Shown here in pieces: positions 18,095-26,947 of a DNA stretch of 64,000 nucleotides. The notes beneath the pieces were generated by a model. That model was not told where the DNA came from. It saw only the letters and a program-made list of their open reading frames with translations, and ran no database searches. Position 1 is the first letter of the stretch. Each line of letters begins with the position of its first letter. The stretch is taken from the NCBI RefSeq assembly GCF_019048865.1, contig NZ_CP077604.1:3224001-3288000 (forward strand), read 5' to 3'. Made by a program: the position numbers and the translations under genes. This DNA comes from Aquihabitans sp. G128. GTDB taxonomy: Bacteria; Actinomycetota; Acidimicrobiia; Acidimicrobiales; Iamiaceae.

Positions 18095-20211
18095 CCCGAC
18101 CAACCTGGCCGGGCCGGCCCTTCCCCGTCGGCGCCACCTGGACCGGAACCACCACCAACTTCTCGCTGTTCTCCGAGCACGCGACCGGCGTCGAGCTGTG
18201 CCTCTTCGACGACGACGGCGTCGAGGAGCGCATCCCCGTCCTCGAGCGCAAGGCGTTCCACTGGCACGTCGAGCTGCCCGACGTCGGCCCCGGCCAGCGC
18301 TACGGCTACCGCGTCCACGGTCCGTGGGCACCGGAAGAGGGCCACCGGTTCAACCCGGCCAAGCTGCTGATCGACCCCTACGCCCGGGCCATCGAGGGCG
18401 GGGTCGACGAGGCCGCCGCCTCCACGTTGCCCTACGTCCCGGGCGGCGAGGACCCCGACCTCGAGATCGACGACGAGGACGACGCCGTCGCCATCCCGAA
18501 GAGCGTCGTGGTGGACGACCACTTCGACTGGGAGGGCGTCGAGCGGCCCCGCACCCCGCTCTCGCAGAGCATCTTCTACGAGATCCACGTCAAGGGGTTC
18601 ACCAAGCAGCACCCCGAGGTGCGCGAGGACCTGCGCGGCACCTACGCCGGGCTCGCCTCCGAGGCGGCCATCGCCCACCTGGTGGAGCTCGGGGTCACCG
18701 CCGTCGAGCTGCTCCCCGTGCACCACATCGCCGACGAGGGGTTCCTCCACGACAAGGGCCTCACCAACTACTGGGGCTACAGCTCCATCGGCTTCTTCGC
18801 CCCGCACTCGGGCTACGCCGCCACCGGCGAGCGCGGCGAGCAGGTCCGCGAGTTCAAGGGCATGGTCAAGGCCCTGCACCGCGCCGGCATCGAGGTCATC
18901 CTCGACGTCGTCTACAACCACACCGCCGAGGGCAACCACCTCGGCCCGTCGCTGTCGATGAAGGGCATCGACAACGTCTCGTACTACCGCTCCATGCCGG
19001 ACGACCCCCGGTACTTCCTCGACTGGACCGGCACCGGCAACTCGCTGAACATCGTGCAGCCGAACGTGCTGCGCCTCGTCACCGACTCGCTCCGCTACTG
19101 GGTGGAGGAGTGCCAGGTGGACGGCTTCCGGTTCGACCTCGCCTCGGTGCTCGGCCGCGAGACCTACGACTTCGACAAGGGCTCGGGCTTCCTCGATGCC
19201 TGCCACCAGGACCCGGTCCTCTCGCAGGTGAAGCTCATCGCCGAGCCGTGGGACGTCGGTCCCGGCGGCTACCAGGTGGGCAACTTCCCGGTGCTGTGGG
19301 CCGAGTGGAACGGCATCTACCGCGACCACGTGCGCGACTTCTGGCGCGGCCAGGACTCGATCGCCAACCTGGCCGACCGGCTGTCGGGCTCCAGCGACCT
19401 CTACGGCGACGACGGCCGGCGCCCCAACGCCTCCATCAACTTCGTCACCGCCCACGACGGGTTCACCATCGCCGACCTGGTGGCCTACGACGGCAAGCAC
19501 AACGAGGCCAACCTCGAGGACAACCGCGACGGCACCGACGACAACCGGTCCTGGAACTGCGGCGCCGAGGGCCCCACCGACGATCCCGCGATCTGCGAGC
19601 TCCGCGCCCGCCAGCAGCGCAACCTGCTCACCACCCTGCTGCTCTCCCAGGGCGTGCCCATGGTGCTCGGCGGCGACGAGATGGGCCGCAGCCAGGGCGG
19701 CAACAACAACGCCTGGTGCCAGGACACCGAGATCAGCTGGCTCGAGTGGGACCTGGCCGACGAGCAACGGGCCCTCCTCCACTTCACGCAGCGGCTGGTG
19801 AAGCTCCGGCGGGACCACCCGGTGTTCCGACGCCGGTCCTTCCTCCGCGGCGCCACCAGCGACAGCGGCTCGATCCCCGACGCGTGGTGGTTCGGCGCCG
19901 ACGGCCGCAAGATGCCGCGCCGGAAGTGGGAGGACGGGTCCGAGAAGGTCCTGGGCCTCTTCCTCAACGGCGGCGCCATCACCGAGCGCGACCCGCGCGG
20001 GGCTCGCATCACCGACGACTCCTTCCTCCTGCTGGTCAACGGCTGGGAGGACGAGGTCACCTTCACCCTGCCGGCGGCTCGCCTCGGCCGGCAGTGGTCC
20101 TTCGAGCTGGGCACCGCCTGGCCCGACACGCCGGCCGGCGACTGGACCGTGCCGGCCCGGGCGCCCGTCGCCTGCCCGGCCCGATCCGTCACCGTCCTCC
20201 GGCGGAAGTGA
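18091..20211 (+). CDS. glgX: Glycogen debranching enzyme (isoamylase type)
   Basis: A 706-residue GH13 subfamily 11 enzyme that hydrolyses alpha-1,6 branches of glycogen. The CBM48 domain (FPVGATWTGTTTNFSLFSEH) is followed by the barrel with DVVYNHTAEGNHLGP, the nucleophile in VDGFRFDLASVLGR, the acid/base in LIAEPWDVGPGGYQVG and the stabiliser in NFVTAHDGFTIADLV. The QGVPMVLGGDEMGRSQGGNN segment is typical of GlgX/TreX. In this operon it would supply linear maltodextrins for TreY. It shares ATGA with treZ and TGATG with treY. Confidence 0.96.
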   Translation: MTRPTWPGRPFPVGATWTGTTTNFSLFSEHATGVELCLFDDDGVEERIPVLERKAFHWHVELPDVGPGQRYGYRVHGPWAPEEGHRFNPAKLLIDPYARAIEGGVDEAAASTLPYVPGGEDPDLEIDDEDDAVAIPKSVVVDDHFDWEGVERPRTPLSQSIFYEIHVKGFTKQHPEVREDLRGTYAGLASEAAIAHLVELGVTAVELLPVHHIADEGFLHDKGLTNYWGYSSIGFFAPHSGYAATGERGEQVREFKGMVKALHRAGIEVILDVVYNHTAEGNHLGPSLSMKGIDNVSYYRSMPDDPRYFLDWTGTGNSLNIVQPNVLRLVTDSLRYWVEECQVDGFRFDLASVLGRETYDFDKGSGFLDACHQDPVLSQVKLIAEPWDVGPGGYQVGNFPVLWAEWNGIYRDHVRDFWRGQDSIANLADRLSGSSDLYGDDGRRPNASINFVTAHDGFTIADLVAYDGKHNEANLEDNRDGTDDNRSWNCGAEGPTDDPAICELRARQQRNLLTTLLLSQGVPMVLGGDEMGRSQGGNNNAWCQDTEISWLEWDLADEQRALLHFTQRLVKLRRDHPVFRRRSFLRGATSDSGSIPDAWWFGADGRKMPRRKWEDGSEKVLGLFLNGGAITERDPRGARITDDSFLLLVNGWEDEVTFTLPAARLGRQWSFELGTAWPDTPAGDWTVPARAPVACPARSVTVLRRK

Positions 20212-22262
20212 TGGCGGCACCGGCCCCACCGGCCTGGCGGGCCACCTACCGCCTCCAGCTCACCGCCGAGTTCGGCTTCGCCGACGCCGAGGCGGTGGTC
20301 GACCACCTCGCGGCCCTGGGCATCTCCCACGTCTACCTCTCGCCCTCGCTGGAGGCGGTGGCCGGCTCCACCCACGGCTACGACGGCACCGACCCCACCC
20401 GCGTGTCCGAGGAGCGCGGCGGCGAGGCCGCCCTGCGCTCGCTGGCCGCCGCCGCCGCCGAGGCCGGCATGGGCGTGCTGCTCGACATCGTGCCCAACCA
20501 CCTGGCGGCGTCGGACGAGACGCCGTGGTGGGCCGACGAGGAGGAGCGCCTCCGCACCTTCGACGTCGACCCCGACACCGGCTGGTACCGCCGCTTCTTC
20601 GACATCGACGGCCTGGCCGGCGTCCGCCAGGAGGACCCCGAGGTCTTCGAGCGCACCCACGTGAAGATCCTCGAGCTGGTCGCCGACGGCGTCGTGCACG
20701 GGCTGCGCATCGACCACCCCGACGGCCTCGTCGACCCCGCCGGGTACCTGCACCGGCTGCACGACCGGGCCGAGGTGCCGATCTGGGTCGAGAAGATCCT
20801 GCACCCCGGCGAGGCGCTGCGCCCCTGGCCGGTGGCGGGGACGGTGGGCTACGAGTTCGCCATCGAGGCCACCACCCTCTTCGTCGACCCCGACGGCGAG
20901 GCGCTGCTCACCGAGACCTACGCCGACCTCACCGGCGACACCCGGCCCTTCGCCGAGGTGGCCTCCGACGCCAAGCGCGAGCAGCTGGCCGGGCCGTTCC
21001 GCCGGGAGCTCGACCGCCTCGTGGCGCTGGCCCCCGACGTCGGCGCCGACGCCCTCGCCGAGGCCATCGTGCGGTTCCCCATCTACCGCACCTACGTGGA
21101 GCCCACCTCGGGCCTGGTGACCAATGACGACCAGGCCGCCGTCCGCGCCACCGAGGCGCCGGAGCGCCTGACCCGCCGGCTGCTGCTCGACGAGCGCGGC
21201 CACGACGAGCTGGTCACCCGCTTCCAGCAGACCACCGCACCCGTGGTGGCCAAGGGCGTCGAGGACACCGCCTTCTACCGCTCCACCCGCCTGCTCGCGC
21301 TCAACGAGGTGGGCGGCGACCCCGAGCGGTTCTCGCTCTCGGTCGACGCGTTCCACGAGGCGTGCGCCGACCGGGCCGCCCGCACACCGTTCGGCCTGCT
21401 CGCCGCCACCACCCACGACACCAAGCGCTCGGCCGACAGCCGGGCCCGGCTCGGTGCGCTGGCCGGCATGGCCGAGGACTTCAGCCTGCACGTGCGGCGC
21501 TGGTTCGACCTGAGCGAGCACCTCGTGGGAGCCGACGGTCCGGACGGCGCCGAGCGCTGGCTGGTGTTCCAGACCCTGCTGGGCTCCTGGCCCATCACCC
21601 TGGACCGCCTCGACGACTTCCTGCTGAAGGCCCTGCGCGAGGCCAAGGTCCGCACCAACTGGGTGGACCCCGACGTCGCCCACGAGGCGGCGGTGCACCA
21701 GTTCGTCCGCGACCTCCTGGAGCTGCCGGCCTTCGTGGCCGACTTCGCCCCGTTCGCCGAACAGGTGGCCAACGCCGGCGAGTGGGCCTCGGTGGGCCAG
21801 ACCCTGCTGCGGGCCACCACCCCCGGCGTCTGCGACGTGTTCCAGGGCGACGAGGACTGGTTCCTCTCGGTCGTCGACCCCGACAACCGACGCCCGCAGG
21901 ACTGGGAGCGGCGGCGCCTGCTGCTCGAGCGCGTCCGCTCCGGTGCGACGCCCACCCGCTCGACGGCCAAGCTCCACGTCCTGTTCCACGCCCTCGCGCT
22001 GCGCGCCAACCGACCGGCCCCCTTCACCGAGGCGTACACGCCGATCGAGGCCGGCCGGGCCACGGTGGCCTTCCTCCGCGGCGACGCCGACGACGTGCTC
22101 GTGGTCGTGCCCGTGCGCGACGACCCCGAGGCCCGCCTCGCCGTGCCCACCGGCCGCTGGCGCGACGCCCTGCACGGGGGCGACCGCGACCTCCCTGGCG
22201 AGGCCCGCGTGGCCGAGCTGGTCGGCCCGCTGCGGGTGGGCCTGTGGGAGCGGCTCGACTGA
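20211..22262 (+). CDS. treY: Malto-oligosyltrehalose synthase
   Basis: A 683-residue GH13 subfamily 26 enzyme that isomerises the reducing-end alpha-1,4 bond of maltodextrins to an alpha,alpha-1,1 bond. Seen are ATYRLQLTAEFGFADAEAVV at the N-terminus, GISHVYLSPSLEAVAGSTHG, DIVPNHLA, GLRIDHPDGLVDP with the nucleophile Asp, PIWVEKIL with the Glu and AATTHDTKRSAD with the final Asp. With TreZ it makes trehalose from glycogen. It is the last gene of the six-gene run. Family members reach 700-850 residues, so this is a compact version with a shortened insert between barrel segments. Confidence 0.95.
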   Translation: MAAPAPPAWRATYRLQLTAEFGFADAEAVVDHLAALGISHVYLSPSLEAVAGSTHGYDGTDPTRVSEERGGEAALRSLAAAAAEAGMGVLLDIVPNHLAASDETPWWADEEERLRTFDVDPDTGWYRRFFDIDGLAGVRQEDPEVFERTHVKILELVADGVVHGLRIDHPDGLVDPAGYLHRLHDRAEVPIWVEKILHPGEALRPWPVAGTVGYEFAIEATTLFVDPDGEALLTETYADLTGDTRPFAEVASDAKREQLAGPFRRELDRLVALAPDVGADALAEAIVRFPIYRTYVEPTSGLVTNDDQAAVRATEAPERLTRRLLLDERGHDELVTRFQQTTAPVVAKGVEDTAFYRSTRLLALNEVGGDPERFSLSVDAFHEACADRAARTPFGLLAATTHDTKRSADSRARLGALAGMAEDFSLHVRRWFDLSEHLVGADGPDGAERWLVFQTLLGSWPITLDRLDDFLLKALREAKVRTNWVDPDVAHEAAVHQFVRDLLELPAFVADFAPFAEQVANAGEWASVGQTLLRATTPGVCDVFQGDEDWFLSVVDPDNRRPQDWERRRLLLERVRSGATPTRSTAKLHVLFHALALRANRPAPFTEAYTPIEAGRATVAFLRGDADDVLVVVPVRDDPEARLAVPTGRWRDALHGGDRDLPGEARVAELVGPLRVGLWERLD

Positions 22263-22322
22263 TCCGGCCCGGCTGGCCGTTCGACGGGCTGGCGGGCCGG
22301 ACCGGCGGGTAGGCGGACCGGC

Positions 22323-22721
22323 ATGGCAGATGCGCAGGACCAGGCCGTGAACCTCGACGACGACGAGCTCGACGGCGAGTACCCGCCGGACCACCTGATG
22401 GGGGCCGAGGCCTACGGCGAGGCCGGGGCCGAGCCCGGCGCCCCCGAGTCGGTCGAGAAGCGCGCCGCCCGCGAGGAGCCCGAGGAGCTGCCGCTCGACC
22501 CGACCCTCACCGTCGGCGAGGACGGTGTGGTCCTGGCGCCCGACGACGACTTCTCCGGCGACCCCACCCTGCGGGACGTGGTCCAGGAGCGAGAGGCCCC
22601 CATCCCGGCCGAGGAGGCGGCCCTCCACGTGGTGGACGAGGGCCTCGCGGACTTCGACTCCGAGGTCGACGACCCGGCGCTCGAAGCCGCCTGGGAGACC
22701 GACCCCGAGGTCGAGCGCTGA
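22323..22721 (+). CDS. Small acidic protein, DUF5709-like
   Basis: A 132-residue highly acidic, probably largely disordered protein. The pattern YPPDHLMGAEAYGEAG, then ESVEKRAAREEPEE, then EEAALHVVDE near the end matches the DUF5709 arrangement known from actinobacteria. There are no cysteines, signal peptide or membrane helices. The role of the family is not known; members are often abundant stress-associated proteins, which is an inference from their distribution. It follows treY by 60 bases and could be read through from the operon. Confidence 0.75.
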   Translation: MADAQDQAVNLDDDELDGEYPPDHLMGAEAYGEAGAEPGAPESVEKRAAREEPEELPLDPTLTVGEDGVVLAPDDDFSGDPTLRDVVQEREAPIPAEEAALHVVDEGLADFDSEVDDPALEAAWETDPEVER

Positions 22722-22790
22722 CGCCGGGCGTCGAACGGGCGCGCGCCGAACACGCGCGACCCGAGCCTGTTCGCCGTCACCCCCCACCGG

Positions 22791-22796
22791 TAGGGT
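22791..22796 (+). promoter_or_regulatory. Leaderless -10 element (TAGGGT) of the DNA methyltransferase gene
   Basis: TAGGGT ends 6 bases before the GTG at 22803. The ten bases TAGGGTTCGG are identical to those before the histidine kinase gene at 5826. No ribosome binding site is present. Confidence 0.6.
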
Positions 22797-22802
22797 TCGG
22801 TC

Positions 22803-24251
22803 GTGGCTGAACGAGCGAACCGGCGCCCCGGCACCTCCACCTCCAACTTTGGGGTCGGCCGCCGCGAGAACCACGACGCATCGGGCTTCTACGAGCGCTT
22901 CAGCCTTCCGGAGGTCTCCACCGACGCCACGGTGGCCGAGCGCCGGGCGATCGACGAGGTGTTCGTCGGCCCCTCAACCGACATGCACCAGCTCGAGGAC
23001 GGCTCGGTCGCGCTGGTCGTCACGTCGCCGCCGTACTTCGCCGGCAAGGCCTACGAGGAGGCCCTCGGCGAGGGACACATCCCGTCGACCTACGTCGAGT
23101 ACCTCGACATGCTCGAAGCGGTCTTCGCCGAGTGCGTGCGCAAGCTGGAGCCCGGCGGCCGCATCGCGGTCAACGTCGCCAACCTGGGTCGCAAGCCGTA
23201 CCGATCCCTGTCGAGCGACGTCATCGAGATCCTCCAGGACCGGCTCCACCTCCTCCTGCGGGGCGAGGTCATCTGGGTGAAGTCGCGCGGGGCGGCGGGC
23301 TCCTGCGCGTGGGGTTCGTTCCAGCGGCCCACGAACCCGGTCATCCGTGACCTCAGCGAGCGGGTCATCATCGCCAGCAAGGGCCGCTTCGACCGAGCCC
23401 TCAACCAGCGCCAGCGGAGCCAGCAGGGCCTGCCGTCAGAGGTCTCGCTGTTCCGGGACGAGTTCATGGAGGCCACCACCGACCTCTGGGAGATCGCCCC
23501 CGAGCGGGCCTCCCGCGTGAACCACCCGGCGCCCTTCCCGGTCGAGCTGCCCCAGCGCCTGATCCACCTGTACACCTACCGCGGCGACCTGGTGCTCGAC
23601 CCGTTCATGGGTTCCGGCACCACCGCGGTGGCCGCCGTCGCCACCGAACGGCACTACGCCGGCTACGACACCGACGCCGACTACGTCGCCGCCGCCCGCC
23701 AGCGCATCGCCGCCGAGCAGGAGCGGGTGGCGGCCCAGCGCGCCGATGCCTCCGCACCGCCTCGGGCGGCCCTGTCGTCGCCGCCGGCCCCCGCCGACGA
23801 CGACGAGGCCTTCCACGTGCGGGCCGTCCGCGAGGGTCGCGCGGCGCGCGACCTGGCCCGTGAGGCGCTGGAGCACAGCGGCTTCACCGACATCCACGAG
23901 AAGCAGGCCCTGCCCGAGGGGGTCGACATCAGCTTCACCGCCCACGACGCGGGCGGCCGCCGGTGGTTCGTCGACGTGTCCGGCGGCTTCACCTCCAGCC
24001 GGCCCGGCCTGCGCCGGGCCGACACGCTCTGGAAGGCGCTGGCCAAGGCCGCGGTGCTGCACCACGCCCACCCCGACGTCCCGCTGCTGCTCCTGACCAC
24101 CGACGCCCCGGCGCCGGGCACCGCCGCCGATGCCGCGCTGCGGACGGTGGTGGGCCCCGATGCCCCCGTGTGCGACGTCGTGGTCCTCTCGTCGCCCGAG
24201 GACCTCGCTCGCCTGGCCGCCCACGGCGGCGGCGCGGCGGCCCGTGCCTGA
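22803..24251 (+). CDS. Site-specific DNA methyltransferase (beta-class order) with C-terminal degenerate nuclease-like domain
   Basis: A 482-residue DNA amino-methyltransferase. Motif IV TSPPYF (residues 74-79) precedes motif I DPFMGSGTT (residues 266-274), the beta-class order; SPPY is common among N4-cytosine enzymes, but N6-adenine cannot be excluded. Residues about 315-345 are an Ala/Pro linker. The last 130 residues form a second domain resembling the free protein at 8452-8961, including GVDISFTA and RPGLRRADTLWKALAKA. At the catalytic E-x-K position it reads FVDVSGG, so the nuclease site appears lost. No cognate endonuclease is adjacent. A leaderless promoter precedes the GTG start, and the next gene overlaps its 3' end by 8 bases. 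Confidence 0.9.
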   Translation: MAERANRRPGTSTSNFGVGRRENHDASGFYERFSLPEVSTDATVAERRAIDEVFVGPSTDMHQLEDGSVALVVTSPPYFAGKAYEEALGEGHIPSTYVEYLDMLEAVFAECVRKLEPGGRIAVNVANLGRKPYRSLSSDVIEILQDRLHLLLRGEVIWVKSRGAAGSCAWGSFQRPTNPVIRDLSERVIIASKGRFDRALNQRQRSQQGLPSEVSLFRDEFMEATTDLWEIAPERASRVNHPAPFPVELPQRLIHLYTYRGDLVLDPFMGSGTTAVAAVATERHYAGYDTDADYVAAARQRIAAEQERVAAQRADASAPPRAALSSPPAPADDDEAFHVRAVREGRAARDLAREALEHSGFTDIHEKQALPEGVDISFTAHDAGGRRWFVDVSGGFTSSRPGLRRADTLWKALAKAAVLHHAHPDVPLLLLTTDAPAPGTAADAALRTVVGPDAPVCDVVVLSSPEDLARLAAHGGGAAARA

Positions 24252-24621
24252 CGCCGCCCGGTCGGGCTGGCCCGGCCGCCTGGCCGTGGCCATCGTGCGG
24301 TCCGACCCGCCGCAGGTGTTCCTCGCGTCGGACCAGGAGGTGCTCGGCCGGGTGCTGGCCCTCCGCCTCGTGGCCCAGACCCGGCCCGGCGAGGTGTCGG
24401 CCGAGGCCATCCAGGAGATCCGCGACGCCCTGCTCGAGGAGCGGTGGGGCGATGCGGTCGCCGCCTGGATCGGGGCCACCGGCGAGGCCATCGACGCCTA
24501 CCCGGACGACGACGTGTGGACCGAGGAGCGCTTGGACCTCGCCATGGCCACGCTCGAGCTGCGCCTGGCGCCGATCTTCGACGACGGGCCCCCCGCCGCC
24601 GACCACGACGTCGACGGCTGA
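24244..24621 (+). CDS. Hypothetical protein translationally coupled to the DNA methyltransferase
   Basis: A 125-residue acidic, mainly helical protein with no recognised family. It contains RLAVAIVRSDPPQVFLASDQ near the start, a central EVSAEAIQEIRDALLEERWG helix and an Asp-rich tail (DDGPPAADHDVDG). The GTG start lies 8 bases inside the methyltransferase gene, a strong sign of co-translation and of a related job. There are no signal peptide, TM helices or cysteines. It could be a specificity or regulatory partner; this is inference from position. Confidence 0.7.
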   Translation: MPDAARSGWPGRLAVAIVRSDPPQVFLASDQEVLGRVLALRLVAQTRPGEVSAEAIQEIRDALLEERWGDAVAAWIGATGEAIDAYPDDDVWTEERLDLAMATLELRLAPIFDDGPPAADHDVDG

Positions 24622-24634
24622 AGGGCCCCGCTGC

Positions 24635-25600
24635 TCAGCGGATGCCGAGGGCGTTGGGCGGGATGACGCCGAGCTTGCCGGCCTCGTAGTCCTGGAACGC
24701 CTGGAGCAGCTCGGCCCGGGTGTTCATGACGAACGGCCCCTGGGCCTGCACCGGCTCGCCGATGCGGCGGCCGCCCAGGACGAGCACGTCGAAGGCGTCG
24801 GTGCGGGCATCCGGGCTGGGGCGCCCGCCGAGGGTGAGCACGTCACCCGCCGCGGTCACGGCGAGCTGTCCGGCCTCGATGGGCCGCTGGTCGGCGCCCA
24901 CCGTGCCGTTGCCGGCGAGCCCGTAGACCAGGCCGTTGAAGTCGCCGGTCCACGGCAAGCGGACCTGGGCGCCGGGAGCGATGGTCAGGTGGGCCATGGT
25001 GATGGGCGTGCGGGTGGAGCCGGGCCCGGCGTGGCCGCCGAGGTCGCCGGCTATGAGGCGCACCAGCGCCCCGCCGTCGGGCGAGGCCAGCAGCGTGACG
25101 TCGTCGCCCTCCAGGCCCTGGTAGTTCGGCGAGACCATCTTCTGGGCGGCCGGGAGGTTCACCCACAGCTGGATGCCGTGGAACAGCCCGCCCTTGGCGA
25201 CCAGCCACTCGGGCGGCGTCTCGATGTGGAGGAGGCCGCTGCCGGCGGTCATCCACTGGGTGGCGCCGTCGGCGATCACGCCGCCGCCGCCATGGGAGTC
25301 CTGGTGGACCATCACGCCGTCGATCATGTAGGTCACGGTCTCGAAGCCGCGGTGCGGGTGCCAGGGGGTGCCCTTGGGCTCACCGGCGGCGTACTCCACC
25401 TCGCCCATCTGGTCCATGTGGATGAACGGGTCCAGCTCGTGGAGGGGGACCCCGGCGAAGGCGCGGTGGACGGGGAAGCCCTCGCCCTCGAAGCCGCGGG
25501 GAGCGGTGGTGAGGGAGGTCACGGCGCGGTCGGTGGCCGTGGTCGGATCGGGCTCGACGAGGCGGGGGAGGGTGAGCGTGTCGGCGGTGACGGCGGGCAT
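24635..25600 (-). CDS. Pirin family protein
   Basis: A 321-residue bicupin of the pirin family. The N-terminal cupin has the metal-binding pattern HPHRGFETVTYMIDG and later HIETPPEWL; the C-terminal cupin carries GLVYGLAGNGTVG. Bacterial pirins act as quercetinase-like dioxygenases or bind metabolic enzymes as redox-linked regulators. The start is the ATG with AAGGAG about 7 bases upstream. The gene is convergent with the upstream methyltransferase operon (13-base gap), and its promoter region holds a clear inverted repeat at 25654-25673. Confidence 0.93.
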   Translation of the reverse strand: MPAVTADTLTLPRLVEPDPTTATDRAVTSLTTAPRGFEGEGFPVHRAFAGVPLHELDPFIHMDQMGEVEYAAGEPKGTPWHPHRGFETVTYMIDGVMVHQDSHGGGGVIADGATQWMTAGSGLLHIETPPEWLVAKGGLFHGIQLWVNLPAAQKMVSPNYQGLEGDDVTLLASPDGGALVRLIAGDLGGHAGPGSTRTPITMAHLTIAPGAQVRLPWTGDFNGLVYGLAGNGTVGADQRPIEAGQLAVTAAGDVLTLGGRPSPDARTDAFDVLVLGGRRIGEPVQAQGPFVMNTRAELLQAFQDYEAGKLGVIPPNALGIR

Positions 25601-25653
25601 CGTGGGCTCCTTCTGGCCAGCCCCCGTTCGGGTGGCTCGGCTCTTGACCCAAC

Positions 25654-25673
25654 ATGGTTGCGCGCACAACCAT
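25654..25673. promoter_or_regulatory. Inverted repeat upstream of the pirin gene
   Basis: ATGGTTG (25654-25660) and CAACCAT (25667-25673) form an exact 7-base inverted repeat around CGCGCA, about 54 bases upstream of the pirin ATG. Size and spacing fit a MarR- or HxlR-type dimer site, and such regulators often control pirin genes. No regulator gene is adjacent, so the assignment is tentative. Confidence 0.45.
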
Positions 25674-25772
25674 TCCCGTCCACCGGGGTGCGCCGTCGCC
25701 CCGTCCACGTGGTGCACCGGTGTGGCACCCTGGTGCCGACCCCGCCTCGTGCGGGTGCATCGGGAGGTGGGC

Positions 25773-26825
25773 GTGGCGGCACCAGACGACGACGACGGCG
25801 GCGGCGGCGAGCTGCCTCCCCTGCCCGACCTGGCGCCGCTGCCGGAGCTCGTGCCGCTCCCGCCGCTCGACGCGGTGGCCCCGATGGTCGACCCCCTCCC
25901 TCCGGTCGAGCCGATCGACCCGGTCGACCCGCTGCCCCCCGGTGCCGTCCGCGGAGCCAGCCGTGGTATCGGGTCGAGGTGCGGGCCCCAGCGCCGGGGC
26001 GGGCGAGGTCCTCCCCGCCGCCGGTCCACGTCGCCGGGCCCGATCGAGGTCGGCCACCGCCGCCACCGCCCCGACCGGCGCCGCCGAGCGCCGACCACCG
26101 TCCACCGCCACCCGCCGCCCCTGCTCCACCGACGAGCTGGCGCCCCGCCGCCTGGAGCCCCACGCCCCGGTCCCGGGCCAGCGGTCCCAAGCTCCCCCTG
26201 GTGGTGGCGGCACTGGTCGTCCTCGGCGCCGTGTTCGCGATCGTCGTCTCCTCCAGCCCGAGCGACGACGCACCCCCGCCCGTCTCCATCGCCGTACCGA
26301 CCTTCGACCCCACGCCGGACCCCACCTCCACGACGGTGTCCCCGGAGCAGGTCGCCGCGGCCTCGCTGGCCCGCTGCCAGGTGATCTCCGGCCTGCTCCC
26401 CGCCGCCCTGGCCACCTCAGCAGCCATCGACGGACCAGCCCTGATCGCCCAACCCGGGATCCCCGACCGCGCCACCGACGAGGGGAGCTGCATCTGGACG
26501 GCGCCCGGGGGCTCGATCGTCGTCGGCCTGCTGCGCTGGCCGAACGCCGGCCTGGCCCTGGCCACGGCCGCCACCCTCGAAGTCGTCAGCTCGCGACGGC
26601 GAGCACGTCGCCACCAAGCTCCTGGAGGCGACGCCCCGGGTTCACCTGGCGCTGCGCGACCACTCGCCGGCCGGCTCCGACGCCGCGTCCACCGACCTCG
26701 AGGTGCTGGCGGTCTCCGGTGACCGCACGCTGCGGTTCCAGTTCTACGGGCTGCCCGCCGAGGGGCGGATCAGCGACGAGCGGGCCTTCAACCTGGCCAC
26801 CACCGCCCTCCTCGTCACCGGCTGA
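25773..26825 (+). pseudogene. Proline-rich single-pass membrane protein with at least two frame disruptions
   Basis: Three collinear pieces in different frames look like one protein. From GTG 25773 (GGGAGG 6 bases upstream) comes an acidic then proline-rich head (ELPPLPDLAPLPELVPLPPL). A second frame gives a Pro-rich stretch and one TM helix (LPLVVAALVVLGAVFAIVV, about 26195-26250), then an extracytoplasmic domain with cysteines in LARCQVISGLLP and GSCIWTAPGG. The last piece, HVATKLLEATPRVHLAL to FNLATTALLVTG, ends at the stop at 26825 in a third frame. Breaks fall about 25935-26000 (next to a run of six C) and 26585-26600. The topology resembles actinobacterial DUF3558-like surface proteins, but I cannot assign a family. 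Indel errors are likely. Confidence 0.55.
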
Positions 26826-26885
26826 CCGGCCTTCGATCGCGACCGCAGGCCCGGTGCCGACCGGAGGTCTCGCGGCCCGGGCGCG

Positions 26886-26917
26886 ACGAGGGCCGACCCT
26901 TGCGGGTCGGCCCTCGT
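26886..26917. terminator. Bidirectional hairpin terminator
   Basis: A perfect 14-base stem, ACGAGGGCCGACCC / GGGTCGGCCCTCGT, with a TTGC loop, lies between two convergent genes (stops at 26825 and 26948). There is no strong U-tract, as is common in very GC-rich genomes. Confidence 0.8.
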
Positions 26918-26947
26918 GGCGCTGGTGCGGGCGGGCGCTCGGGCGGG

